NCBI RefSeq assembly: GCF_030644205.1 | Contig: NZ_CP128647.1 | Location: 124,001-188,000, forward strand | DNA length: 64,000 nt | Source: Mogibacterium neglectum | GTDB taxonomy: Bacteria; Bacillota; Clostridia; Peptostreptococcales; Anaerovoracaceae | Reading direction: 5' to 3' | Notes under the pieces: model-generated | Database searches by the model: none | The model's input: the letters and a program-made list of their open reading frames with translations, nothing else | Told to the model about the DNA's origin: nothing | Part shown: one piece after another, positions 35,592-44,494 of the stretch | How the letters are laid out: each line of letters starts with the position of its first letter | Position numbering within the stretch: the stretch's first letter is position 1 | Position numbers and translations under genes: made by a program

Positions 35592-36172
35592 TGAAGAAAA
35601 AAGAAAGCGCATTTTCAAGTTTCATTTCGCCAATCCTCGTGCTGGTACTGATTTGTTTTGTAGTTACATTTGCACTCGCTATGGCGTACGGTGTTACGAA
35701 GCCAATCATCGATAAGAACAATCTCAAGGAGTCTAACAAGGCTAAATCCGAGCTGATTCCGGAGGCAAAAGGCGAATTCAAGAATTACGACGGCAGGCTC
35801 GTAGTAGTTCAGAAGAATAAGATTTACGTTACAGAGGCATCGAAGGCTGTTAATGGCTCAGGTGTGGTAGTAACTGTAAACTCAAACAGCTATGGTGGTA
35901 CTCTAACTGCTATGGTAGGTATCGACAACAAGGGTAAAATCACTAACGTTAAGATTATGAGCGCTCAGGACACACCTGGTATCGGTACGAAGGCTCAGGA
36001 TCCAAAGCACCTTGGTCAGTACAAGGGACTTTCAGATCTTGGAAGTGAGACTATCAAGGATTCAAAGTCGAAGGTTAAATACATAACCGGTGCTTCGATT
36101 TCCTCACAGGCTATTCACGAGGCTGTTTTCGCCGGTCTAAAACAGTACAAGGCTATGGGAGGGGCTAAATAA
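35591..36172 (+). CDS. rnfG: Rnf complex subunit G
   Basis: This is an FMN-binding subunit of Rnf, 193 residues: one N-terminal membrane span (about residues 13-33) and an extracytoplasmic FMN-binding domain with P-G-I-G-T-K near residue 132. At the place where family members carry D-x-x-S/T-G-A-T for covalent FMN, this protein has K163-Y-I-T166-G-A-S169. A lysine replaces the aspartate and a serine replaces the threonine, so FMN attachment may be to Ser169, weaker, or absent. The ATG overlaps the rnfD stop codon (TAATG). Confidence 0.94.
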   Translation: MKKKESAFSSFISPILVLVLICFVVTFALAMAYGVTKPIIDKNNLKESNKAKSELIPEAKGEFKNYDGRLVVVQKNKIYVTEASKAVNGSGVVVTVNSNSYGGTLTAMVGIDNKGKITNVKIMSAQDTPGIGTKAQDPKHLGQYKGLSDLGSETIKDSKSKVKYITGASISSQAIHEAVFAGLKQYKAMGGAK

Positions 36173-36877
36173 ATGAGTAATAAGAGTAAGTTAGCTATTA
36201 TCACTAACGGTATCATTAAAGAGAACCCGGTATTGGTTCTCCTCATCGGTACCTGCCCTACGCTGGCTACATCTTCATCCGCTTCGAACGGTCTTGGCAT
36301 GGGCCTTTCAACTACAGCGGTATTGATTGCAGCTAACGTGGTAATTTCATTACTTCGTAAGGTTATTCCCGACAAAGTTAGAATCCCTTGCTACATCGTA
36401 GTAATCGCCGGATTCGTAACAGTAGTTCAATTCCTGCTGGAGGCATATGTTCCGGCACTTTACAAGTCGCTCGGTCTGTTCATCCCTCTAATCGTAGTAA
36501 ACTGTATCATCCTCGGAAGAGCTGAGGCATTTGCTAACAAGAACACTGTATTTGATTCTGCACTGGACGGAATCGGAATGGGTCTCGGATTCACACTCAC
36601 ACTTACAGTAATGGGTACAATCAGAGAGCTGCTCGGAGCAGGAACATGGTTTGGAATGACTGTATTCGGTTCATGGTTCACACCAATCGGATTCTTTAAC
36701 CTGGCACCCGGCGGATTCTTCGTATTTGGAGTTCTCATCGCAGTGCTCAACTTACTAACTAACGGTAAAGCACTTAAGAAGAAGTCGTTCAGCTGTGGCA
36801 CATGCCCAATGTATAATTCGTGCAACCTGGCAGAAGCCAAGGAAGTTGCAGCAGAGGAGAAAGGAGCTGAGGCATAA
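36173..36877 (+). CDS. rnfE: Rnf complex subunit E
   Basis: This is an integral membrane subunit (234 residues, RnfA/RnfE/NqrD/NqrE fold, six spans). Marks are N-P-V-L-V-L-L-I-G-T-C-P-T-L-A near residue 15 and V-V-N-C-I-I-L-G-R near residue 110, whose cysteines help hold the intramembrane Fe-S centre shared with RnfA. A cysteine-rich cytosolic tail (C-G-T-C-P-M-Y-N-S-C) is present. It begins directly after the rnfG stop codon and overlaps rnfA by one base. Confidence 0.95.
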   Translation: MSNKSKLAIITNGIIKENPVLVLLIGTCPTLATSSSASNGLGMGLSTTAVLIAANVVISLLRKVIPDKVRIPCYIVVIAGFVTVVQFLLEAYVPALYKSLGLFIPLIVVNCIILGRAEAFANKNTVFDSALDGIGMGLGFTLTLTVMGTIRELLGAGTWFGMTVFGSWFTPIGFFNLAPGGFFVFGVLIAVLNLLTNGKALKKKSFSCGTCPMYNSCNLAEAKEVAAEEKGAEA

Positions 36878-37458
36878 TGTTAAATTTAGTTATCATCTTT
36901 ATGTCAATCGTTCTTGTAAATAACTTCCTGCTATCACAGTTCCTCGGAATCTGTTCATTCCTCGGAGTTTCAAACAAGATGGAATCGGCTGTTGGTATGA
37001 GTGGTGCGGTAATATTCGTAATGGTAATTGCGGAGATTACAACATGGCCAATTCAGCAGATACTTAATAAGCTAGATATCGCATATTTACAGACTGTAGT
37101 GTTCATTCTTGTAATCGCGGCTCTGGTACAGTTCGTTGAGATGTTCATGAAGAAGTTCATGCCGGCGCTTCAGAAGTCGCTCGGTATTTACCTGCCCCTG
37201 ATCACAACAAACTGCGCTATCCTTGGTGCGACAATCAACGCTATCAACTATAACTACACATACATTCAGGCTATCGTTTACACAGCTGGAGCCGGAGTAG
37301 GTTTCGGTCTTGCGATGGTACTGTTTGCAGGTGTTCGTGAAGAGAAGCTGTGGAATGAAGAGGGTGTGCCTGCTGCATTTAAGGGAGTTCCAATGGTACT
37401 CGTAAGTGCAACAATCCTCTCGCTATCGTTCATGGGATTCTCAGGATTATTCCAGTAA
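36877..37458 (+). CDS. rnfA: Rnf complex subunit A
   Basis: This is an integral membrane subunit of Rnf (193 residues, six spans), partner of RnfE in forming the membrane-embedded 2Fe-2S site. The family motif N-N-F-L-L-S-Q-F-L-G-I-C-S-F-L-G begins near residue 12, and T-T-N-C-A-I-L-G lies near residue 110. It starts in the TAATG overlap with rnfE. Confidence 0.96.
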   Translation: MLNLVIIFMSIVLVNNFLLSQFLGICSFLGVSNKMESAVGMSGAVIFVMVIAEITTWPIQQILNKLDIAYLQTVVFILVIAALVQFVEMFMKKFMPALQKSLGIYLPLITTNCAILGATINAINYNYTYIQAIVYTAGAGVGFGLAMVLFAGVREEKLWNEEGVPAAFKGVPMVLVSATILSLSFMGFSGLFQ

Positions 37459-37470
37459 GGAGGGGTACAG

Positions 37471-38364
37471 ATGAATGCAATTATAACAGCAGTAGCACTT
37501 GTAGTTAGTGCAGGATTCATAGCTTCTCTCTTGCTAGTAATCGCTTCACACGCTTTCTATGTTCCAGTAGATGAGAGAGTATCCGAGGTAAGAGAGATTC
37601 TGCCTGGCGCGAACTGCGGTGGATGCGGATTTGCTGGATGTGATGACTATGCAAACGCAGTAGTTAATGATGAGTCAACAAGCTGTAGTGCTTGTACAGT
37701 AGGTGGAGCCGCTTGTGCAGAGCAGATTGCTAACATACTCGGTCGTGCTGCTGGCGGTACAGATAAACAGATTGCACAGGTAATGTGTAATGGAACATGC
37801 GATGCTTCCAAGAAGATTCTTGAGTGGCAGGGTATGCAGTCATGTGCAGGTGCTAAGACATTCTTTAACGGCAATTCAGCTTGTTCACAGGGATGTATCG
37901 GTCTTGGAGATTGCGTAGGTGTCTGCGAATTTGATTCTATCGGTATTATAGACGGAGTTGCTAAGGTTAACAGGGACACATGTGTTGCATGTGGCAAGTG
38001 CGTGGTTACATGCCCACAGACTATCATCAAGATGGTTCCTTATAAGAAGGAAGTACATGTACTATGCATGAACACTGAGAAGGGTGGAGTTACTCGTAAG
38101 CAGTGCTCAAACGGATGTATCGCATGTGGTAAGTGCGAGAAGACATGCAAATTCGATGCAATTCACGTTAATAACAACGTAGCAGCTATAGATTATGAGA
38201 AGTGCAAGAACTGCGGAATGTGCATGAGCGTTTGTCCTACCGGTTCAATTAATAGCTACAATGAGAGACACGCTAAGATGGCAATCAATGCCAAGAAGAA
38301 GGCTGAGGCTGAGAAGGCTGCTAAGGCAGCTGAAGCAAAAGCGAAGGCAACAGCTCAGGCGTAA
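37471..38364 (+). CDS. rnfB: Rnf complex subunit B
   Basis: This is the ferredoxin-accepting Fe-S subunit of Rnf (297 residues). It has an N-terminal membrane span, the 4Fe-4S domain G-A-N-C-G-G-C-G-F-A-G-C near residue 46, and a run of further 4Fe-4S motifs (C-V-A-C-G-K-C-V-V-T-C-P, C-I-A-C-G-K-C-E-K-T-C, C-K-N-C-G-M-C-M-S-V-C-P). A charged Ala/Lys-rich tail ends the protein. AGGAGGGG precedes the ATG by a short spacer. It closes the operon before a terminator. Confidence 0.96.
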   Translation: MNAIITAVALVVSAGFIASLLLVIASHAFYVPVDERVSEVREILPGANCGGCGFAGCDDYANAVVNDESTSCSACTVGGAACAEQIANILGRAAGGTDKQIAQVMCNGTCDASKKILEWQGMQSCAGAKTFFNGNSACSQGCIGLGDCVGVCEFDSIGIIDGVAKVNRDTCVACGKCVVTCPQTIIKMVPYKKEVHVLCMNTEKGGVTRKQCSNGCIACGKCEKTCKFDAIHVNNNVAAIDYEKCKNCGMCMSVCPTGSINSYNERHAKMAINAKKKAEAEKAAKAAEAKAKATAQA

Positions 38365-38396
38365 AAAAGGTTCGTACAATCGAATATAGCGATTAG

Positions 38397-38428
38397 ACAC
38401 GACTTGCGGTATGCTGGTCGTGTTTTTT
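38397..38428 (+). terminator. Terminator of the rnf operon
   Basis: A 7-bp stem ACACGAC (38397-38403) with GTCGTGT (38417-38423), loop of 13 bases, followed by TTTTT. Confidence 0.88.
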
Positions 38429-38637
38429 CATGCATAAAAAATAATATTTAGTACATGGTTTTTACACATATATTCATAATTAAGTCCATAGAAACACCAA
38501 TTTGCCATATCTTTCTTTCAGATAGTGAACAGCTTTGCTACAAGTTCGCTATGCATAATATGTATAAGCTAAGTTAGCTAAAAGCAATTATCTAACATGT
38601 AAAATTAAACAAGGAATCATGAAAGGATGTGGACAAA

Positions 38638-40404
38638 ATGCGTAAGGCTGTAATCAAGAACAAGCTAGCAGTAGCGCTTATAGCTGTGATGATAGCTGTA
38701 GTAGCATTAAGTGGATGGTCTTCATTATCAGGGCAGGTTTCGGCGGCAGATAGCTCGGTTAAACTCACATATGTGAGCCCGTCAAAGATATACAGTGACT
38801 CAAGTAAATCTAAGAGCAAGTCGGATAAATCATCGAAAACGAAGAAATCAGCAAAAGATAAGAGCAAGAATGATTCAGAGTCCAGTAGCAATTCATCAAA
38901 TGGGGCACCAAGCCAACCACCATCGGATGGGCAAGGTGGCGGACAACCTTCGGCAGGTGGTCAAAATGGCGCACCAGGCCAGCCACCATCAGGTGGACAA
39001 GGCGGAGGAGCTAACACACAGAACTATGACTACAGCGGTACTAACAAGGGTGAATTAACTGCAAACAATAAGAGTGTTAAAGCAAGCAATAAGACTATTA
39101 AGTCTACAATTGCAGACGTAAATACACTTCTTGCCAAGAGTGGTGGAACTCTGACGGTTAAGAACTCTAAGATCATGAAGTCTGGAGACGATACTAACGG
39201 AGATAACGTTAACTTTTACGGCATTAACTCATCTGCTCTAGCAATTGGAAAGGGCTCTAAACTATTTCTCTCGAAATCATCGATTACTTCAACTAGTGAA
39301 GGAAGTAACGGTATATTTTCAACAGACAATGCTACGGTATACACAAACGATGTCAAAATCACTACCAAGAAGGGTGGAAATTCGCGAGGGCTCGATGCAA
39401 CTTATGGCGGTGTAATCTATGCAAACAAGATGAACATAAGCACAGAGGGCGCTCACAGTGCAGCTGTAGCGACAGATCGTGGTGGCGGTTATATCTCTGT
39501 GACTAATAGTACATTTAAGACGGCCGGTTCAGGATCGCCTCTAATCTACTCTACAGGAGACATTGAAGTGGATGCTATAAGAGGCACTGCGACAGGAAGT
39601 CAGATAGCAGGTATAGAGGGGAAGAACAGAATTCTGATATACAACTCGTCGCTTACAAGCACAAATGATGCGATTTCTGGAAGCGATCCTATCAAGAACG
39701 GAGTTATCATCTATCAGTCAACATCTGGAGATGCGGAAACGGCAAGCTCTAAGCTAGGAGATTTTGAAGCAGTAGATTCTACACTTAAGTCGACAATTTC
39801 AAGCGGAGCGATGTTCTACGTGACTAACACCAATGCCAAGGTAGTTCTTCAGAATACGAAGCTTGACTTTGACAGTTCTAAGGTAGATTTAATCAATGCT
39901 AGTGGAAATAACTCCAATAGCTGGGGTAGCCAGGGTAGTAACGGAGGAAAGGTGACATTTACAGGAATTAAAGAGACTCTTAAGGGAAATATTACCGTAG
40001 ATACTATAAGCAATGTAAACTTGTATCTCTTTAAGAATTCGAAGTGGACAGGCTCTGCAACTATCGAAAATAATTCGGCAGGAAGCAAATCAAAGTCACC
40101 GTTAACAGTAAACTTAGATAAGTCCTCTAAGTGGGTTGTAACCAAGAGCACTACAGTATCGAACCTGAATGTAGAAAAGGGTGGCAAGGTTGTAGATTCA
40201 AAAGGTAAGACGGTTACAATCAAGGTTAATGGAAAGACCAAGATTAAGGGAAATAGTGAAGTAGTGGTTACAGTAACAGGAAAGTACTCAAATACTATAA
40301 ATACAAGCTTTAGGTCTTCTCTAAGTACCAGGGTTCTATCTAGGGAAGCTTTTGATAAAAAGTACAATGAGAAGACGAAGTTTGGAACTAATAAGTTGCA
40401 CTAA
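38638..40404 (+). CDS. Secreted beta-helix-like surface protein
   Basis: This exported protein of 588 residues has a signal peptide (hydrophobic stretch about residues 10-35, ending A-A-D), then a Lys/Ser-rich and Gly/Pro/Gln-rich linker (residues about 45-130, with repeats such as G-A-P-G-Q-P-P-S-G-G-Q-G-G). The rest is a long Asn/Ser/Thr/Gly-rich beta domain whose short repeating strands (I-Y-N-S-S-L-T-S, V-T-N-S-T-F-K-T) fit a right-handed parallel beta-helix. I see no sorting signal or lipobox. The ligand or substrate is unknown. A polysaccharide-binding or adhesive role is possible. ATG 38638 is favoured over GTG 38629 by AAAGGA spacing. Confidence 0.8.
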   Translation: MRKAVIKNKLAVALIAVMIAVVALSGWSSLSGQVSAADSSVKLTYVSPSKIYSDSSKSKSKSDKSSKTKKSAKDKSKNDSESSSNSSNGAPSQPPSDGQGGGQPSAGGQNGAPGQPPSGGQGGGANTQNYDYSGTNKGELTANNKSVKASNKTIKSTIADVNTLLAKSGGTLTVKNSKIMKSGDDTNGDNVNFYGINSSALAIGKGSKLFLSKSSITSTSEGSNGIFSTDNATVYTNDVKITTKKGGNSRGLDATYGGVIYANKMNISTEGAHSAAVATDRGGGYISVTNSTFKTAGSGSPLIYSTGDIEVDAIRGTATGSQIAGIEGKNRILIYNSSLTSTNDAISGSDPIKNGVIIYQSTSGDAETASSKLGDFEAVDSTLKSTISSGAMFYVTNTNAKVVLQNTKLDFDSSKVDLINASGNNSNSWGSQGSNGGKVTFTGIKETLKGNITVDTISNVNLYLFKNSKWTGSATIENNSAGSKSKSPLTVNLDKSSKWVVTKSTTVSNLNVEKGGKVVDSKGKTVTIKVNGKTKIKGNSEVVVTVTGKYSNTINTSFRSSLSTRVLSREAFDKKYNEKTKFGTNKLH

Positions 40405-40477
40405 AACAGTCTAGTTCATTAAGTGAACTTAATCATAGTAGAAATACCTGCTAAACAGGTTTAAATAATACTGTGCT

Positions 40478-40509
40478 GCGAGAGGGGTGCCGAAAGGTGC
40501 TCCTCTCGC
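40478..40509 (+). terminator. Hairpin after beta-helix protein gene
   Basis: A perfect 8-bp GC-rich stem (40478-40485 with 40502-40509) whose 16-base loop can fold further. A weaker 5-bp hairpin precedes it at 40446-40460. It is followed by TTATAT rather than a full T run. Confidence 0.6.
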
Positions 40510-40609
40510 TTATATGTGTAGAGAATAGGATGGATTTAGTTGTAGTGCAATACAAAATATAAGCCATAAACTGTTCTATAAAACAGCAAAATAAAAAATA
40601 ATTTATGTG

Positions 40610-40638
40610 TTGACACAAATATATCTCTTTGCTAATAT
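40610..40638 (+). promoter_or_regulatory. Promoter of the AGCS symporter gene
   Basis: TTGACA (40610-40615), a 17-base spacer and TAATAT (40633-40638), with TATAAT overlapping three bases later. The leader of about 85 bases has no glycine-riboswitch pattern that I can recognise. The rest of the 321-base gap from 40405 holds only the preceding hairpins. Confidence 0.7.
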
Positions 40639-40725
40639 AATTTTGTGATGCACTTATAAAAGTACATAATGCTAGGAATCATAACGACTAGTAGTTAGGA
40701 ATTATTTAGTTAAAGGAGAGAACAG

Positions 40726-42123
40726 ATGCTTCCAATTGTGCAAGAGATAAATGCTTATCTATCAGACTATGTTTTGGTGTTCATGTTGTTAGGTGTTGGA
40801 CTATGGTATACGTTTAAGACTAGATTTGTCCAGGTCAGATATTTCAAAGAGGGATTCAAGAGAACCTTCGGCGGAATATCCCTTAGAGGCCATAAGCACG
40901 ATAACGGCATGAGTTCATTTCAGGCTCTTGCGACCGCTATTGCAGCTCAGGTTGGAACTGGTAACATCGTAGGTGCTTCAGGAGCCATCTTAACCGGTGG
41001 TCCGGGAGCAATCTTCTGGATGTGGGTTATCGCATTTTTCGGAATGGCTACAATATATGCAGAGGCTACACTCGCAATTGAGACAAGACAGAAGGCGCCG
41101 TCAGGCGAATTCCTCGGCGGTCCTGTTTATTATATCAGAACTGCATTCAAAGGCGGCTTCGGAAAGTTTCTCGCAGGTTTCTTTGCAGTAGCTATCACGC
41201 TCGCGCTCGGATTCTTCGGCTGTATGGTACAGTCGAATTCCATCGGAGCTACATTTAGCACTGCATTTGGAGTACCTGGATGGACAGTTGGTGTTGTTCT
41301 GGTTATACTCTGCGGATTTATCTTCCTAGGTGGAACTAAGAGACTAGCTTCAGTTACAGAGAAGATTGTACCAATCATGGCGGCAATATTCATCTTAGGA
41401 GGACTGATTCTTCTGATAATGCGCATAAAGTACATCCCTGCTACATTTGGTATGATTTTCAAGTATGCGTTCGAGCCACAGGCTATTATCGGAGGAGGCT
41501 TTGGTATGGCTCTTAAGATTGCTATCTCGCAGGGAGCTAAGAGGGGACTATTCTCGAATGAGGCTGGTATGGGTTCAACTCCACATGCTCACGCTCAGGC
41601 TCACGTAAAGAACCCTCACGATCAAGGTACTGTGGCTATGATAGGCGTATTCGTAGATACATTCGTTATCCTAACACTCAATGCGCTAGTGGTTATTTCG
41701 ACTATGTACACAGAGGACGGAGCTATCTCTGGCGGAGTTATTCCTTATGGAATAGATAAGACAAATCTCGCACAGACTGCATTTGCATCAGCCTTTGGCG
41801 AGAAGGTAGGGCCTATGTTCGTGGCTGTCTGCCTGTTCTTCTTCGCATTTTCAACCATCCTCGGTTGGAACATGTTCGGCAAGATTAACATGATCTACAT
41901 GTTCGGAGAGAAGGCAGTAAAGGTATATACAGCAGTTGCGCTCGTATTCATATTCCTAGGTACATGTGCTTCGAATGACCTCGTGTGGGAGCTCTCAGAT
42001 ATGTTTAACCAGCTGATGGTAATCCCTAACGTTATCGCACTCTTCGCACTCACAGGTATGGTTCTACATATAGAGCACACTAGAGATGAAGAAAAGCACA
42101 AGGTTATAGAAAAGAAAAAATAA
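40726..42123 (+). CDS. Sodium:alanine/glycine symporter (AGCS family)
   Basis: This membrane protein of 465 residues takes up alanine or glycine with Na+ (or H+). Family signatures are Q-A-L-A-T-A-I-A-A-Q-V-G-T-G-N-I-V-G near residue 66, G-G-P-G-A-I-F-W-M-W near residue 88, G-L-F-S-N-E-A-G-M-G-S-T-P near residue 275, and about ten spans. AAAGGAGAG gives a good ribosome binding site. It could draw on an ion gradient made by the Rnf complex encoded upstream, if that complex pumps Na+; this is inference. Confidence 0.94.
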   Translation: MLPIVQEINAYLSDYVLVFMLLGVGLWYTFKTRFVQVRYFKEGFKRTFGGISLRGHKHDNGMSSFQALATAIAAQVGTGNIVGASGAILTGGPGAIFWMWVIAFFGMATIYAEATLAIETRQKAPSGEFLGGPVYYIRTAFKGGFGKFLAGFFAVAITLALGFFGCMVQSNSIGATFSTAFGVPGWTVGVVLVILCGFIFLGGTKRLASVTEKIVPIMAAIFILGGLILLIMRIKYIPATFGMIFKYAFEPQAIIGGGFGMALKIAISQGAKRGLFSNEAGMGSTPHAHAQAHVKNPHDQGTVAMIGVFVDTFVILTLNALVVISTMYTEDGAISGGVIPYGIDKTNLAQTAFASAFGEKVGPMFVAVCLFFFAFSTILGWNMFGKINMIYMFGEKAVKVYTAVALVFIFLGTCASNDLVWELSDMFNQLMVIPNVIALFALTGMVLHIEHTRDEEKHKVIEKKK

Positions 42124-42170
42124 TATACAATAAAACTGATAACTTATCATTAAAGTACTTTCTTTCACGA

Positions 42171-42204
42171 ACAAAAGATGCGCGACAGCGCATCTTTTGT
42201 TTTA
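42171..42204 (+). terminator. Strong terminator after AGCS gene
   Basis: A perfect 13-bp stem (42171-42183 with 42188-42200), loop GACA, with T-rich sequence on the descending arm and beyond. Confidence 0.93.
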
Positions 42205-42340
42205 TGTGAGATAAATTAATGGAACAATCATTTTACATGTAGTAAAAAAACGCTACTCGTTATAGCATGTGCATTTACGGCAAATAAACAAATAAAATAC
42301 ACGTGATTTAAAAGATTGATGTAAATTACATGAATTTCTA

Positions 42341-42373
42341 TGATATACTAAAGTTAGTCATGGTTAACTTTAG
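42341..42373 (+). promoter_or_regulatory. Extended -10 promoter with overlapping inverted-repeat operator
   Basis: TGATATACT (42341-42349) is an extended -10 element. A perfect 9-bp inverted repeat, CTAAAGTTA (42348-42356) and TAACTTTAG (42365-42373) with an 8-base spacer, begins at its last two bases and spans the expected transcription start. The position suits a repressor of the downstream FMN-binding protein gene. The regulator is unknown. Confidence 0.6.
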
Positions 42374-42408
42374 TTCAATATAACTAACAATCATTTTAGG
42401 AGGAATGA

Positions 42409-44373
42409 ATGGGTAAGAACGCGATCTTAAAGCCGATATTGATCGGCGCACTCATCCTAGCAGTGGCTGGGGGAATCGCTTTTGCTATGTTCAGAGGTGG
42501 AGATGAGAAACCAGAGAAGTCTGCAGTTTCCCACAAGAAAGAACAGACAGACATAGCTGATGAGCAAAATATGCCACAGAAGAGTGAAGATAAGGGTACT
42601 GCAGGGGACTATGAGACTAATAGTAACGGGGGAAGCGGTAACAGCGCGTTAAACAGAAACTCGGGCGATGGGCAGAGAGCTAGAAAAGTTGTTTCTCATA
42701 ACAGAGGACAGAATCATGTAGCAACTTCGAGAGGGATAAAGAACGGAACCAACACTACACCAGCTGTAAGTCCGTCGAAGCCATCCGTAAAGCCGTCTAA
42801 GCCAGATACAAAGCCTGATGTGAAACCAGGCGAAAAACCTGGCACTACCCCTAGTGCAAACCCTGGGGAACAGGCAGCTCCTACACTGGATTTAGATGCT
42901 AAGGTAGAAAAAGAGATAAATGAGTTCATGAGAACTGGAGAGCTCAAGGATGGCCAGTTCATTGGACTCGGTGACGGATTCGATGAGGCTAGAGGCGGAG
43001 TTAAGACTGTTGTCAATATCAAGAACAACGTCATCGAGAGCATCGTATTCGTCGAAGGTCAGGGCTACTCAGGCCTAGACTACATGGGTATCTCATCGAG
43101 AGTAATACCATATCTTTGCGGAGAAGCCGGTAAGAGAAACATCGCCATTCTCAAGTTGTACAGAAAATATATTGACCAGATTGCTGGAGCAAAGGATCAC
43201 GCCAAGGAAGCAGAGAAGCTTCTAGGCAAAGAGTATGCGAGCAAGATTACCGATGCGAGAAGAGCCGAACTGGTTTCGCCGGTTATCAGACAGTATCTGG
43301 GAGAGCATCATAAATGCAAGAAGATGATGGATGCAATATCTGGTGCTACGCTAACTACAGGTGGAGTTGGATTATCCGTGGATAATGCCCTAGAGCTTTC
43401 GGAGAACGACAAGAAGACGGGCAATGATATAACCGATATCAAAATGCTAGAGCCTACGGAAGTGAACGGATATACAGGTCAGAGAGTTCTAAAGTCCGAT
43501 ATTGCGAAGCCTCTTGATTTATCGAGCATTAAAGTTGAGCTTGTTAAAGAAGATGGCACTAAGATTGAGGTTCCATACTCTGAGTTTGGCAAGTACGGAA
43601 TAGAAGTGACCAACAGGGACACTGGTGAGAAGCTTTACGATAAGATGAATCTCTCGGATGAGACGAAGAGCCAGGCGTTAATCGCTAGAGTTACGCATAA
43701 GGGCTCCAAGAGACGCACAGAGTTTGCGATATTCTTTGAATCTTACAGCACAGATTACATCACTAAGATGGAATACAGTTTCGATGGCGGAAAAACTTGG
43801 GAAGAGGTAACTGACCCTGCTAAGTCTGAAGAAAACAGCAATAATATAGCATACAGACAGACGATAAAGCTCAAAAAGGAATACTTTGGCAAGAAAGCTA
43901 TATTCAGAACGACATCTGTTAGCGGCAAGCAATACAAGTATGAGAGCAGATTCAAGATAGATGAATATGGATACAAATTCAGCTTCAATTGTGTCAATAA
44001 GGAGTATGAAAAGAATAAGAATGCTAACTTCGCTCTCTATATCACATTTGTAGAAGATGTGGTCAATGATAATCCTGGCACAGGTGACGATAACCACGAT
44101 GAAGGAAATCCTGAAGAGGGAACAGAAGTTGAGGATGAATTCACGCCAGTGCTGTCATCTAAGATAATCAACAAGAAGGTTGGAGATGCAGAACCCACGC
44201 TTGACGAGTACAAGGCGCTCATCTCAAACTTCCCAAATGACGGCAGCGTAACGCTGGAGGTGCTCGACCACCCAGACATGTCGAAGAACGGATATACCTT
44301 AGTCAAGGTAAAAGTAATCTCACACAGCACTGGAAAAGAGTCTATCGTGACGATTGGCGTCAGTGTTGCGTAG
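42409..44373 (+). CDS. Membrane-anchored extracellular FMN-binding protein with Ig-like/Rib-like domains
   Basis: This encodes 654 residues. An N-terminal membrane span (residues about 6-27) is followed by a disordered linker with Lys/Pro repeats (V-K-P-S-K-P-D-T-K-P). An FMN-binding domain at about residues 165-330 carries D308-A-I-S-G-A-T314, the exact D-x-x-S/T-G-A-T motif that ApbE uses to attach FMN to the threonine. Next comes a bacterial Ig-like region near 345-450 (L-D-L-S-S-I-K-V, then D-G-T), another beta domain, and a C-terminal Rib-like repeat from about residue 590. No sorting signal is seen. It should be an exported, covalently flavinylated redox protein. Upstream are Rnf and a symporter. 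AGGAGG supports the start. Confidence 0.87.
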   Translation: MGKNAILKPILIGALILAVAGGIAFAMFRGGDEKPEKSAVSHKKEQTDIADEQNMPQKSEDKGTAGDYETNSNGGSGNSALNRNSGDGQRARKVVSHNRGQNHVATSRGIKNGTNTTPAVSPSKPSVKPSKPDTKPDVKPGEKPGTTPSANPGEQAAPTLDLDAKVEKEINEFMRTGELKDGQFIGLGDGFDEARGGVKTVVNIKNNVIESIVFVEGQGYSGLDYMGISSRVIPYLCGEAGKRNIAILKLYRKYIDQIAGAKDHAKEAEKLLGKEYASKITDARRAELVSPVIRQYLGEHHKCKKMMDAISGATLTTGGVGLSVDNALELSENDKKTGNDITDIKMLEPTEVNGYTGQRVLKSDIAKPLDLSSIKVELVKEDGTKIEVPYSEFGKYGIEVTNRDTGEKLYDKMNLSDETKSQALIARVTHKGSKRRTEFAIFFESYSTDYITKMEYSFDGGKTWEEVTDPAKSEENSNNIAYRQTIKLKKEYFGKKAIFRTTSVSGKQYKYESRFKIDEYGYKFSFNCVNKEYEKNKNANFALYITFVEDVVNDNPGTGDDNHDEGNPEEGTEVEDEFTPVLSSKIINKKVGDAEPTLDEYKALISNFPNDGSVTLEVLDHPDMSKNGYTLVKVKVISHSTGKESIVTIGVSVA

Positions 44374-44494
44374 GATACGCATAAGGCAAACTAGGAGATT
44401 AGCAAGCACCTAGAGCCTAGGATATTAAATCAAGTAATAGTAGTAATAAGAGCGGGGCATAGGCTTCGCTCTTTTACTTGATAATGTTTTAGCT

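Noticed and set aside
40616-40725. Glycine riboswitch in front of the AGCS symporter
   Set aside because: The leader is about 85 bases and lacks the conserved aptamer core pattern.
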